Position numbers and translations under genes: made by a program. A stretch of DNA of 64,000 nucleotides from Cryptomeria japonica. Lineage: Eukaryota > Streptophyta > Pinopsida > Cupressales > Cupressaceae. The notes beneath the pieces were generated by a model. It searched no databases. It was not told where the DNA came from and saw only the letters and a program-made list of their open reading frames with translations. This document shows positions 1 to 10,325 of this stretch, piece after piece; position 1 is the stretch's first letter; each line of letters opens with the position of its first letter. The stretch lies in the NCBI RefSeq assembly GCF_030272615.1, contig NC_081414.1, positions 763,635,413-763,699,412 on the forward strand, in the 5' to 3' direction.

Positions 1-139
1 GTTATATTACTGAAGTATATGTTACCGAGGTTGAATCTGATGTTTTTATGGAAGATTAAGTTTGTATGATTCAACCCCCCCCACCTTCTCATCTTGTTGG
101 CTATTGGTTTTGTACTTATATTAAGTATCAGAACTATCA
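1..139 (+). repeat. 5' LTR of Copia-1a, 3' end only
   Basis: The final 139 bases of a roughly 1.5 kb LTR, ending ACTATCA directly before the primer site. It contains a run of eight C at about 73-82, a feature present near the end of nearly all LTRs in this window. The partner 3' LTR lacks about 44 bases here, including the C-run. Confidence 0.92.
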
Positions 140-140
140 A

Positions 141-158
141 TTGGTATCAGAGCTTTGG
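141..158 (+). other. Primer binding site, initiator tRNA-Met type (Copia-1a)
   Basis: TTGGTATCAGAGCTTTGG lies one base after the LTR end. TGGTATCAGAGC is the standard plant copia primer site, complementary to the 3' end of initiator tRNA-Met. Confidence 0.93.
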
Positions 159-203
159 ACTCTGGTAGGAAAGTTTAAAGGCACTTGAGTTAAAGATCCA
201 AAG

Positions 204-1200
204 ATGTATAAGAGGGATGCACCGAAGCTGAACAAGTCAAGTTTCTCTACATGGCAGAAAATGATGAAGCTACATGTATCAAGAGTTGGAGAATATGTTG
301 TATACTATTTGGAGAATGATTTTGTCACACTGAGCACCTATCCATTAACTATGGAACAGATAAAGGTGAAGCAAGAACATATTCAATCAATGATTTAAAT
401 AACATCTACATTGACCGACTCAGAGTTTAATGATCTAGAAGGTTGGAAGTATGCAAAGGCAATCTGGGATAAGCTCATATTAGTACATGGAGGAGATGAA
501 CATGTTCAAAGAGCAAAAGTAGATAGTCTAAGAGGAAAACTTGAATCTATGAGGATGAATGAAGGTGAGAACATAACTCAGTATAGTACAAGACGAAAGA
601 AGATTGTCAATCAAATCAAAGGAGTAGGTGGAACTATTGAAGAAAAGGATATAACAAGTAAGTTGTTAAGAACCTTTCTACTAGCTTATGCAATCTGAGT
701 CTTTGCAATCAATGAATTGAGGTATGTACCTAATATGCTAGTTTCTTTAGATACCACTATTGGTAAGCTACATGCATTTGAGTTAAGTAATTTTGATAAA
801 AATGGATCTTTGTTAAATAAAGTTGAATTTGCATTTAGTTCTTTTCATCTTGATGAATATAATGATTTCAATGAAAGAAAGTATAAGTACTCTGAAGTAG
901 ATCACAGTGGAGCAAGTGAAAGATTTCGTAAGAACATGGAGGCAATACATAAACTGTATGAGGAAATCAGAAAGCCAAAAGAGTTTGAAGCACTATTAGC
1001 CAAAAGGTTACTGAGAGGCAAAGGTAAGTATAAAAGGAAAACTACCTTTGAAATGTTTCAATTGTGATAAGATAGGACATATGGCTTCTAACTGTCTTGA
1101 CAAAGATTCTACTAAAAAGAGAGATTACCGAGATGACAGATAGAAAGATAATCATTACAGAGGACACTAAGACTTTAGAAGAAGAGATACAAAGACATGT
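204..1200 (+). pseudogene. gag: Copia-1a gag, broken
   Basis: Nucleocapsid/capsid protein remnant. The first ATG after the primer site (204) opens a frame beginning MYKRDAPKLNKSSFSTWQ, typical of a copia gag N-terminus. The frame stops at 396, where the sister copy Copia-1b has a GAA codon. It resumes at 411-698, stops at TGA 696-698 (CGA in the related Copia-4), and resumes at 717-1067. A frameshift near 1050 then moves the CCHC knuckle (CFNCDKIGHMASNC, 1054-1095) into another frame. The knuckle keeps all four metal ligands. At least two stops and one frameshift mean no functional Gag is made. Confidence 0.92.
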
Positions 1201-1822
1201 TTAATAGCTAATGAGGAATCTAATGATGATAAATTACATGAGACTGATATAGAGGAAGTAGTTTATGTGGCTATCAAAGATGGATCAGATGAAGAAAGGT
1301 ATGAAGAAAAAGTGCTAATATCTCACAAACACTAATGATTCTTGGATTATAGATAGTGGATGCTCACATCATATGATAGGAGATAAACACAAGTTTGTTA
1401 TATTAGAAGATTATGATGGAGGCTATGTCAGATTTGGTAATCATGCACCATGTCCGGTAAAAGGTAAAGGATCTATAACACTTCTTGATAATGCAATATG
1501 CAATGATGTTTATTAGGTTGAAGGTTTGAAATACAATTTGTTGAGTGTAGCATAGCTAAATAACACAGGTTACCAAATAGAATTTCAGAAAGGAATTGTC
1601 AAAGTTCATGACAAGAATGGAAAGTTAGCTGCTACCGAGACACAAACAAAAGGTAACACATTTCACCTTGACTCAACTCAGAATAAGTGTTTGCATGCAA
1701 AGATAGATAATACCTAGTTATGGCATAAAAGGTTTTGTCATGTAAATTTTGATAATCTGATCAAAATAAGTAAGAAGCACCGAGTAAGAGGTCTACAGAG
1801 TCTTGAAAAACCTGAGCATGCT
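1201..1822 (+). pseudogene. pol: Copia-1a protease and GAG-pre-integrase region, broken
   Basis: The aspartic protease motif WIIDSGCSHHM is visible at about 1342-1375, with the catalytic D-S-G intact, but frames change around it. Downstream comes the stretch equivalent to YWVEGLKYNLLSVAQL of the sister copy. Here TGG has become TAG (near 1513) and CAG has become TAG (near 1552). The GAG-pre-integrase zinc-binding histidines follow at about 1720-1745 (LWHKRFCHVNF). The stop changes are C-to-T or G-to-A transitions, as expected of methylated, silenced DNA. Confidence 0.88.
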
Positions 1823-2788
1823 ATGTGCCAAGGATGCCAGATGGGTAAGATGACAAGATCAAGCTTTACAAGTAAGTCTTACACTTCTAAGGGAATATTA
1901 GATCTAGTACACACTGATCTTTGTGGTCCTATGAAAGTTCAAAGTTATTATGGTGATAAATATTTTATATTATTTGTGGATGACTATTCAAGGATGATGT
2001 CAGTAATATTTTTAAAAGAAAAATCAGAAGCTTTTCAAATGTTTAAATGGTACAAGGAAAGAGTTGAAAATGAAACAGGAAGACAACTAAAATGTCTTAG
2101 ATCAGATAGAGGAGGAGAGTTCACATCTGATGAATTCAACTTATTTTGCAATGATCATGGTATTAAAAGACAAGTCTCTGCACTGAGAACTCCACAGCAG
2201 AATGGAATAGCTGAGAGAAGAAACATATCTATTGTGGATTGTGCTAGAACACTGATGATTGAAAAGAAGGTGCCACAAACATTTTAAAGAGAAGCAATAA
2301 CCACAGCAGTTTACACCTTGAACCAAGTTCAATTGAAGAAAGGTACTTTAAAGACACCATATGAAATATGGTATGATAAGAAACCTAATGTAAGTTATTT
2401 TAAAATCTTTGGAAGTAGATGCTATGCTCTCAAAGATGATAGAAATGGCAAGTTTGATTAGAAAAGTGAAGAAAGAACATTTATAGGTGATTCTTCTAGA
2501 AGCAAAGCATTTAAATGTCTGATCAAATCATCTAACAAAATAGTAGAAAGTGAAAATGTGAAAATTGATGAATTTGCAAAAGGAAATTCCAAGGAACCAG
2601 AAGACTATGATGAATTTGTCTATGTTCAACCGAGAAGTCTTACCGAGAAGACTGTTGAAGAAAATGAAGAGAATATCTAGTTACTGAGTGATGAAGAAGA
2701 TCATATAGAGCCTACCGAACCTGTATAAGCTAAGTATGTCAGAAGACATCATGCACCAAGTCAGATTATAGGAGATAAGGATGATCCA
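1823..2788 (+). pseudogene. pol: Copia-1a integrase and linker, broken
   Basis: Integrase core. CQGCQMGK at 1823 supplies the cysteines of the HHCC finger. The DDE residues are visible in HTDLCGP (about 1909), LRSDRGGEF (about 2095-2120) and PQQNGIAERR (about 2193-2222). The frame stops at 2285 (TTTTAA, where relatives read FWREA) and continues in pieces to the IIGDKDDPVMTR junction just before the reverse transcriptase. More stops lie at 2458 and 2678. Confidence 0.92.
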
Positions 2789-4375
2789 GTGATGACAAGG
2801 AACAAACTGAGACAAAACACATGTTTGATATCTGAATCTGAACCAAGAATAGTAAAAGAGACATTTAACAGTGAAGATTGGATAAATGCTATGATAGAAG
2901 AGATTGATAAAATCAAGAAGAATGACACATGGACACTAATCCCAAGACCAAAGGACAAAAATGTAATAGGTACAAAGTGGATTTTCAGAAACAAACTAAA
3001 TGAAAATGGAGAGGTCACTCGAAACAAGGCAAGACTAGTTTGCAAAGGTTATGCTCAAGAAGAAGGAATTGATTATGGTGAAACTTTTGCACCTATTGCT
3101 AGACTTGAAGGAGTAAGAACATTGTTGGTCTATGCTGCTTTCAAAAACTTCAAGGTATATCAAATGGATGTCAAATCTGCATTTCGTAATGGAATATTAG
3201 AAGAAGAAGTTTTTATTGAAGAACCTAAAGGATTTGTTGAAGATAATAATAAAGATCAGGTATGTAAATTGAACAAAGCTTTATATGGTTTGAAACAAGC
3301 AGCTAGAGAATGGTATGAAAGATTGCACTCTTATTTGATTAAGATTGCTTTTATAAGGACAAGTGAGAACATCAACATGTACATGAAGAATAATGATAAT
3401 GAAATACTGATCTCAGCCATATTTGTTGATGATATTATATTTTGTGGAAATGACTCTCTATGCAAAAACTTTGGAAATGAAATGAGCAAAGAATTTGAGA
3501 TGTCACTAATCAATGAGATAAAGTATTTTATAGGTTTACAGATACTGCAAATGAAAAATGAGATTTTCATTGATCAATCCAAGTACATAAAGGAAATCTT
3601 GAAGAAATTTGGAATGGAGGATTCAAAACCAGTAAGTACTCCTATGACTACCAACTGTAAATTATCAAAGAATGATGAATCTACATTTGTTGATGAGACA
3701 CTTTACCGATCCATGATTGGAAAGCTACAATATGTTGTTCATAATAGACCAGACGTAGCACATGCAGTAGGTATAGTTGCAAGATTCTCTACAGATCCTA
3801 AGGAAACACACATGACAGTAATCAAAAGAATTTTTAGATACTTGAAAGGGATAGAGGATTATGGCTTAGTATATCAGAAAGGAAATGATTTTGATTTAAA
3901 AGTTTATACTGATGCTGATTGGGTAGGCAACATTGATGACAGAAAAAGCACAAGTGGAGGAGCTTTCTTTTTTGGAGAAAGGCTAGTGAGTTGGCTTAGC
4001 AAGAAACAAGGATTTGTTTCACAGTCAACAACAAAAGCTGAATACATTGCTGCAGCATTGAATTGTACTAACATTGCATGGATCAAACAATTGTTGGAAG
4101 GTATAAATCAGAAAGTTATCAAGCCAGTAACTATATTCTGTGATAATACTAGTGCCATTAATATTTCAAATAATCCTATTATACACTCTAAGACAAAGCA
4201 CATCTCTATCAAATATCATTATCTTAGAGAAGAAGCTCAAGAGAAGAAAGTGGTGTTGGAGTATGTTAGCAAAAAGGAACAAATAGCAGATATCTTCACC
4301 AAGCCACTACCAAAGGACACTTTTGAATATCTCAGAAGTAAGTTAGGGGTCCTACCCCTATCTTCTATTCACTGA
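2789..4375 (+). pseudogene. pol: Copia-1a reverse transcriptase and RNase H, 528-codon open frame
   Basis: The longest open frame in the window. The first half is copia reverse transcriptase: WTLIPRPKDKNVIGTKWIF, then QMDVKSAF with the first catalytic Asp, then FVDDIIFCGN (about 3421-3450) with the paired Asp. The second half is RNase H: YTDADWVG (about 3905), a TKAEYIAAA motif carrying the catalytic Glu, and IFCDNTSA. It ends with the family-typical KHISIKYHYLREE and IADIFTKPLPKDTFEYL. The polyprotein upstream is broken, so the ATG at 2789 is only the first Met after the last stop, not a native start. Several residues differ from relatives (AFRNG for AFLNG, QAAREW for QAPRAW), consistent with decay. 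Confidence 0.93.
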
Positions 4376-4617
4376 TCGTGTTCGGTGAAAGCATCAATCC
4401 GATGACTCTATCAAATATCTTTTTGGGAGTTGATGTTGATTTATACACTTTAGGATGTTTTCTAAAGGTGTACAGGAATTATTACAGGAAATATTATAGA
4501 CAACAAGAATTAAAGATAAAATGCTCTGACCGAGACTAAATTGATACACAAAAGTAGGAAATCACTTCATACAAACAGAAATTATGTTTTAGCTCTTTAC
4601 TTTTTGGCATTGTTGTC

Positions 4618-4803
4618 AAAGGGGGAGAAGACTACTATAAAGGGGAGAAGACTGAGAGAAGACTGGAGATTGGAAAGAAAACTGAAGAAAATAGGAGAAG
4701 TCTAATGTATGGGGGAGAGAATTTCAACATTTTAGAATCACAACAATCTGAATCTTTTAATGTCAAATCAATTGGTTTTTCCATCAATGCCAAAGGGGGA
4801 GAT
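4618..4803 (+). other. Polypurine tract cluster of Copia-1a
   Basis: Four purine runs of the form AAAGGGGGAGA lie at about 4618-4630, 4639-4650, 4711-4720 and 4793-4802. The last one directly abuts the 3' LTR and is the expected plus-strand primer. The others are spaced copies in the 3' non-coding segment. Confidence 0.85.
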
Positions 4804-6285
4804 TGTTGGCAATATAGCATTATACAGACAATGAAAGATTGTTGGCATTTCATAAGGATATTGAGAAGGTTGTTGATGATTATGGATATAATTGATGAAG
4901 GATGTTTACTGTCTTGATATTATTATTTTGTCATTGATGTCAAGTAATTGATTTTCTAATTCAGTATGATGTTGCCATATCTTGAGAAGTATGATTTGAA
5001 GATTATAAAGATGTCGGTAAAAGACACAGGAAAGAATATGATGAATAAGGGGATGAATAAGGTATTCAATGGGCAACTAGTACCGAGTTAGACAATGATG
5101 AGATCATGATGTTTTAGATTATTTTAACATCATACATATGTTGTAAATGTAAAGGATAATACTATACTATGTTATCAAGCAAAGAACCTAGTCGGTAAAC
5201 CCTAAGGTTATCGCTATCGGTTAATGAAGGCGGAATGTCTACCGAGTGAAGTTTAGTATTCATCGAGTTGTTACCAAGTTGTAACCGAGCTATAATAGAA
5301 TGCATTAAATGTTTGCATGCATTATTTAATGAAGGAAGCTGATGAGCTGGAACTGATTAAATGATTGATGAGCCATGGATGAAGTTTGTTAATGAATCTA
5401 AGGCAATGGAATGTCGACATGAAGATCTACAACTTAGATTGAACCGCAATACCCTGGCACAAGTTCCAAGACATATATGCAAGTTCCTAGGTGGAGTAAA
5501 ATGTTTTCAGATCGAAAGATGCATTGAACCTGGACAAGATCGAAGATCTGATGGCTATGATTGATCATGGGAAATGTGATCAAGGAGATTAAGTGGTTAC
5601 CTAGTTGTTTATAAATAGGAAACTATTGATAAATAATGTAGGCGGGCAAGTGTATGCACAAGGATGCTACATAGTGATTACCGAGCACAGAAGCTTGAAG
5701 ACCTATTTGAATAACAGAGTATAGAAGCCCAGCAGATAGACAAGATTAGTTCTATGTCTAGATTGTATTGAACAAATAGGAATTTTCTTTAGCATTTTAG
5801 ATGTGAAGTTGCAGATATATTTTACTACTGTTATTTTGTGAAAGTGACAGAAAATCTCTTAACCGAGTGGACTTAACAGTCTTATTTGTAAAACCCTCTA
5901 GCAAGGTGACATTCTGATTGAGTGTTTGAAATCCTTTAACAAGGTCACTTCTAACAAGGTGAAGATCCTAACAGATCTGAGGGAAATCACTTAACCGGGT
6001 CACATCTAGCAATGTGTTTGTAATCTTTAACAGGATTTGCTTTTAACCAAGCATACTCTAGAAGAGTATATTACTTAGTGGGTCTGAAAACCCACAGTGG
6101 TTTTTCCCTATTTGGGTTTCCATGTTAAATCTGGTGTTATGAGGTTTATGATGTTTATATGCTTTTAATTTTGCATGTTTAACAGTTTTGGTTATATTAC
6201 TGAAGTATATGTTATCAAGGTTGAATCTAATTTTTTTATGGAAGATTAATTAGATCTGTACTTATATTAAGTATCAGAACTATCA
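4804..6285 (+). repeat. 3' LTR of Copia-1a
   Basis: About 1482 bases, from TGTTGGCA to ACTATCA. The start follows the polypurine tract and the end matches the 5' LTR fragment and both Copia-1b LTRs. A TATA box (TATAAATAGG) lies at 5610-5619. The 3' part has repeated short phrases (AACAAGGTGA, CTAGCAAGGTGAC, AACCGAGTG), as in its sister LTRs. Relative to the 5' LTR it lacks about 44 bases near 6250, including the C-run. Confidence 0.93.
5610..5619 (+). promoter_or_regulatory. LTR TATA box, Copia-1a
   Basis: TATAAATAGG sits about 675 bases before the LTR end. The same position in the Copia-1b 5' LTR is also an intact TATAAATAGG. Confidence 0.6.
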
Positions 6286-7295
6286 GCACAAGATGTGCAA
6301 GATCTCAAGTAAACAATGCATGATGGCACTTTATCTTTGTGTGTTTGCATAAATAAAAAGCTACAATGCTAAGAAGAATAGAAATAGAAAGGAGAACCAA
6401 AATAGAGACATCATACTCAGAGAAGAAATCCCTAGACTTGAAACAACCAAGATATCCATAGAGTGCTAAAAAAGCAAAAAAATTGAAGAAAATATTCCTA
6501 GAATAGAATCTGGAAATAAAACCCATATGGCTTGAAAGTACATAGAACAAGCTTTCGAACTATATAAAAAATTCAAAAAATGGAGTTCGGATGCTCAAGT
6601 TATGTCTCCTAGAGTACAAAAAAGAACTTCTGGATTTGACAAAAAAAAAACCATCAAAAAAGAAAAATCAGAAGATCAAACCTCCAAATCTAGAGAGAGC
6701 TTGGAAAGAGCTTTCTGACGATATAATGTTTTTGAAAAAGTTACTCCGTATGACCAAGTTATGGCCAAAAGAAAAAAACCCCTCTTTTAGGGCATAAAAG
6801 GGTTAAAAAATATATATATATTTTGACGAAAATTTTCTGATGCATTTGCAAGTACGGCCGTATGGATTGTTGTGCCTTGTAAAGCATGCCAATGAAAAAA
6901 TCATGGCCCAGATGCACTTGTCACCAAAATAGGTTGAATCATATATCAAAATGATTGGAAATGCCCTCCGAAAGCCAACAATGAGGTCTTTTTTTGCCAA
7001 AACTACTCTAATTTTGTTTTTTGAATGATTTTTGAGATGAATTTCTTGAAATTCATGCAAAAAAAGAGGTAAAACCAAAGAAAAAATTTCAGAACCCAAA
7101 TTTGTCAAAATTTGACAAATTTTATATGGAAATGGGGGTTTTGGGGAATTCTGAGCTCAACTATGAGGTCCGTTTGAGAACCAGATGATCAGAAACAAAC
7201 TAGTTACCTCGGATCCAATAAAAAACTTTGAAAAAACTTGAAACCCTCCTCCAAAAAATCTTTTGAAAAATCGGGAACAAGTAGTAGTAGATGTA
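6286..7295. other. Non-coding stretch, perhaps leader of a minus-strand LTR element
   Basis: No convincing coding region; the short frames here have no recognisable motifs. The stretch is A-rich with runs of A and lies on the internal side of a minus-oriented primer site (7296-7308). It could therefore be the untranslated leader of an LTR element whose remainder was displaced by Copia-1a. No duplication of the bases after Copia-1a (GCACA, 6286-6290) can be checked. Confidence 0.4.
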
Positions 7296-7308
7296 GGCTC
7301 TGATACCA
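7296..7308 (-). other. Putative primer binding site, tRNA-Met type, minus strand
   Basis: GGCTCTGATACCA on the plus strand is TGGTATCAGAGCC on the minus strand. It is directly followed on the plus strand by TGAAGAAGTTG, a plausible LTR terminus. Confidence 0.6.
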
Positions 7309-7565
7309 TGAAGAAGTTGAGGAAATACAACTTCAGAGATCCCAAGAACACCTACATGCAAATATCTGTCACAAGAGAAGAATGAAGGCACATAAAGCAA
7401 AAAAGCATAAACGCTCTGAAGTAGAAAATTATCATTTAGAAAGAGAATCAATTAATGAAAAAGTACAATACAATCTTTATAAAAGGATAATAGCAACCCT
7501 AAAGGTCTGAAACCCTAAATAAACCCTAAAGGGATAAAGAGTATTTAATAATTAGAGTCTCTCAC
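7309..7565 (-). repeat. Putative short LTR of an unassigned element
   Basis: It begins TGAAGAAG next to the primer site. On the minus strand it contains a TATA-like TTTTATAAAGA near 7480, so it could be a 5' LTR with promoter. The outer end is not defined because no partner copy lies in the window, and the right limit given is a guess. Confidence 0.35.
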
Positions 7566-8440
7566 CTAAGATACAATCATGTTTATCAATTTCTTTCTTG
7601 GCCTCTTCCTCATCATATTCTCCCAACTCATCGAAGTCAATGGTGATAATTTTTTTCCATGGGTCATTTATTAGTTTTCCTAGCCTTAGAAGGGTTGATT
7701 TGGGAGTAGAGGATTTCAATTTGTTTGGGGTATTTTTAAGAAGCACAACCTCCAGCACTTTTTTAATAGGGTTATTTTTAGATTTTACCTTTAGGGTTAG
7801 GTTTAGGCTTGCTACAAGGTAGTTATTTAGATTCAATAAGTTCAATATGAACTAAGCTACGAGGGGCTTCCTTAAATTCACTAGGGTTTCCAATATAGGT
7901 GGCAAAGGAAAATTGGTAAAGGGTATAAATTAACCCTTGATGTAAATGGGGAGAGAACCCTTTATAAACATTAGCATATAAAGAAGTGAATATATAGAAT
8001 GGTGGGTTAATTTTTTTTCCATGACAAATATAATTGAAAATCAAAAAGTGATAGCTTGGAATAGTAGAATAACACCCTTCCAAGGTAAGATATTTCATTA
8101 CATGGAAACTCACTTCACCATTGCATATGAGGCCAGTAGGATGGATTGATCATAGACATTCTATAACACCTTCAGTATTTCACTTTTTTCAAAGAATTTC
8201 TTGAGAAATCATGTGTAGGCACCCAAAATTTTATTTTCCACTTTCTATCCTTCACATTTCAAATCAGTGGCTTCTACAATAATCTCACGGGTAACTACAA
8301 AACTGATGTTGCTAATGGTAATCATCCCCTTCTTCCAAGAGTTGTATAATTTAGTAGACAAATCCTTATTATAATCGTTCATGGCAAAGAAATAGGGGGC
8401 TCACCCTCACCTTATTAAAGAGACCCCACACTTCATCATT
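7552..8440 (-). pseudogene. Decayed protein of unrecognised family
   Basis: Reading the minus strand from about 8440 to 7552, one protein-like stretch can be followed through a few stops and one frame change near 7830. It starts around FFAMNDYNKDLSTKLYN, then VVTREIIVEATDL, FLKKFFEKSEILK, MKYLTLEGCYSTIPSYHF, NPPFYIFTSL and LHQGLIYTLYQFSF, and ends in a Lys-rich tail with an acidic segment (DFDELGEYDEEEAKKEID). The order of short hydrophobic and aromatic blocks looks like a real, once-constrained protein. I cannot name a domain. A gag-like product of a plant repeat is possible but unproved. It lies on the LINE 3' side and may belong to the sequence the LINE landed in. Confidence 0.45.
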
Positions 8441-8929
8441 TTATTTTGACTCATTGCAATCCTTAGGTTCTGAACATTTTAGAGAACCCCCAATTATAAT
8501 CTTTAGCCCAATAACAATTAGAAGAGATAAATGTGAAAAGAGAAATTTAGGCCCACAAAGATTTTCACAATCGAAAAAGGAAAAAATAGAAGAGTATTTA
8601 AGGTTAGGAGTGAGTAATAAAATGGTCTAGCTCACACACATGAAGTGACCCTTCCATAAATCATCATCCCCACAAATCCTTTCACCACTCATGGCAATGA
8701 TAGCCAAATTAAAGCAAGGCTTATTTATAACATTCAAATCTTTAAAACATTAAACTCCCCCATTTTGAGAAGAATCATAATTATCATCCAACCTCAACCA
8801 TGATCAATAAGCCATGTCAATATAACATACTTCATCCAAATTTGAATTTAAAAAATATAAGATCCTTTTCACCCCCTTTGAATAATATTCATTTGGATTA
8901 CCATGGTGAATATTAAATTAAAAAAAGAA
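8441..8929. other. Stretch after the LINE RNase H, no gene seen
   Basis: On the minus strand this follows the LINE RNase H stop. It may contain the LINE 3' untranslated region. No clear poly(A) tail (T-run on the plus strand) marks the LINE end, so the boundary is not fixed. Confidence 0.4.
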
Positions 8930-9520
8930 TTAGTATCCTTTAGGCAAATCAGTCCCCTTTTCAAAGAGAGAATCACATTTAGAGTGGGATGAGGTTGGGG
9001 GAATGATAGGAAGGTTCGAGTCATCATAACTAAGGCTATGATTATTCAAATCATTAGCAGCCCTATTACCTTCCCTAGAAACATGTTGAACTTTAGATTG
9101 AGGGAAGCTTCTAATCAAATCCTTTTTGTCTTCCATTAAACTTCTAATTTCCCATGGGCACCCCACTTTTCCATTTAAGCAAATACACAATCAATTTGGA
9201 GTCCCCTTCAATAATAATGCTATGATAATTCTTCTCCCTAACTCTTCGGAGACCTTGTAGCCTAATATTTTTCTTGATTATTGGAACCTCTACCAAGATT
9301 CACACTATACCCTTTAGTGATGAATCCCCTATTATCTCTAAGAACACCCCTATCTCCAAAGATCCTCATATTTCCTTTAGATCAGCCACAAAAATTACAT
9401 TTCACCCAGCCTTCCTCTAAATGAGATCACTTGCACTCCTTTCTTAGGATCAAGTTATTCTAGTTTATCCTCATCAAATTTTGGTTGATCCCGCATATTT
9501 GGTTTACTCTGAGTTCTTGA
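8930..9520 (-). pseudogene. LINE RNase H domain
   Basis: The minus strand reads RGVLRDNRGFITKGYSVNLG at about 9290-9355, then an EGDSKLIV-like stretch near 9210, then QHVSREGNRAANDLNNHS at about 9030-9090. This is the plant LINE RNase H order (first strand, GxGTNN turn, second Asp, final REGNxxAD). There is a frame change around 9190. The open part of 86 codons ends at 8930. Confidence 0.88.
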
Positions 9521-9599
9521 AGGCTAGGAAATTTTATGAAAAACCTAAATGAAGTAGCATTCACATTTTCTTTAATTTTTTGTTTGTTTACCTAGAATA

Positions 9600-9960
9600 A
9601 CATATTGTTGTTTCTTGGAGTTTCCCTAAACATTTTTTTGTTTCTCCTTCAAAATATTCCACACCAAAAAGGGAGGAATTTGAGACCATAGACTTTGGAT
9701 AATAGGATGTTTGAAAGGGAAATGACACTACTTCTCCATTAAAATTGTCATATGCTCAAGGAGGGGCTAAAAAATCATCACAACAACTAAAACTATAGAC
9801 CAAACTTCTCTTGAATAGTGGCAATGAAAAAAAAAATGATCAATGCTCTCAAAGTTTATATGACAAAGGGAACATTTACTAACAAACAAAAAATTCCCTT
9901 TTATTTAAATTATCTATGGTTAAAATTTTACTATGAGTCGTGACTTACTAGAAGTAATTA
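9600..9960 (-). pseudogene. LINE zinc-binding domain (zf-RVT)
   Basis: The minus strand around 9810-9870 reads CSLCHINFESIDHFFFHC followed by W. This matches the zf-RVT signature (C-x2-C, E-S-x-x-H-x-F, C) that joins reverse transcriptase and RNase H in plant L1 elements. Flanking frames are broken. Confidence 0.8.
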
Positions 9961-10325
9961 AATTTGGGAATGAGATTGACCACCCAAACAATATTTTAAT
10001 TAAAATTCTCTATGTCAAAGTCCTCCACATTGCAATAGGCATATTTGAGCACGAACACCCCTGAGGGCTAATGTCTCCAAATCCATATATCCTTTATCCT
10101 AGTTGGAAAAAAAAAGATATTACCAAGATAAGGCTATAGTAGAGGAGCTTCATCTTCCATTTTTTTAAGATCAGAGGCAAGAATACCCTTGGCCTCTTTT
10201 AGCTAGTTCCTAAACTTTTCCACCCCCATAATTATCCTACCAACTAAGGTAATTGTGTAGCAAAGTCCCATTTTTTTGGATTAAGATGTCTTCTACTAGA
10301 TTAAAGCAGTTAGTAGTAGAGGGGG

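Larger units (their letters stand above)
1..6285 (+). mobile_element. Copia-1a, Ty1/copia LTR retrotransposon, 5' LTR cut by window edge
   Basis: Partial copia element on the plus strand. It shows the tail of a 5' LTR (1-139), a tRNA-Met primer site (141-158), gag, protease, integrase, reverse transcriptase and RNase H in copia order, several polypurine tracts and a full 3' LTR (4804-6285). The last 140 bases of the 5' LTR match the end of the 3' LTR, which fixes the boundary at ...ACTATCA. Stops and frameshifts break gag and the front half of pol, but the reverse transcriptase/RNase H part is still one long frame. The same family occurs complete on the other strand at 50326-57998. The target duplication cannot be tested because the left flank is outside the window. 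Confidence 0.95.

Noticed and set aside
141-158. tRNA-Met-like sequence at several LTR borders as tRNA genes.
   Set aside because: Only the 12-18 bases complementary to the tRNA 3' end are present; no cloverleaf could be formed with the flanks.
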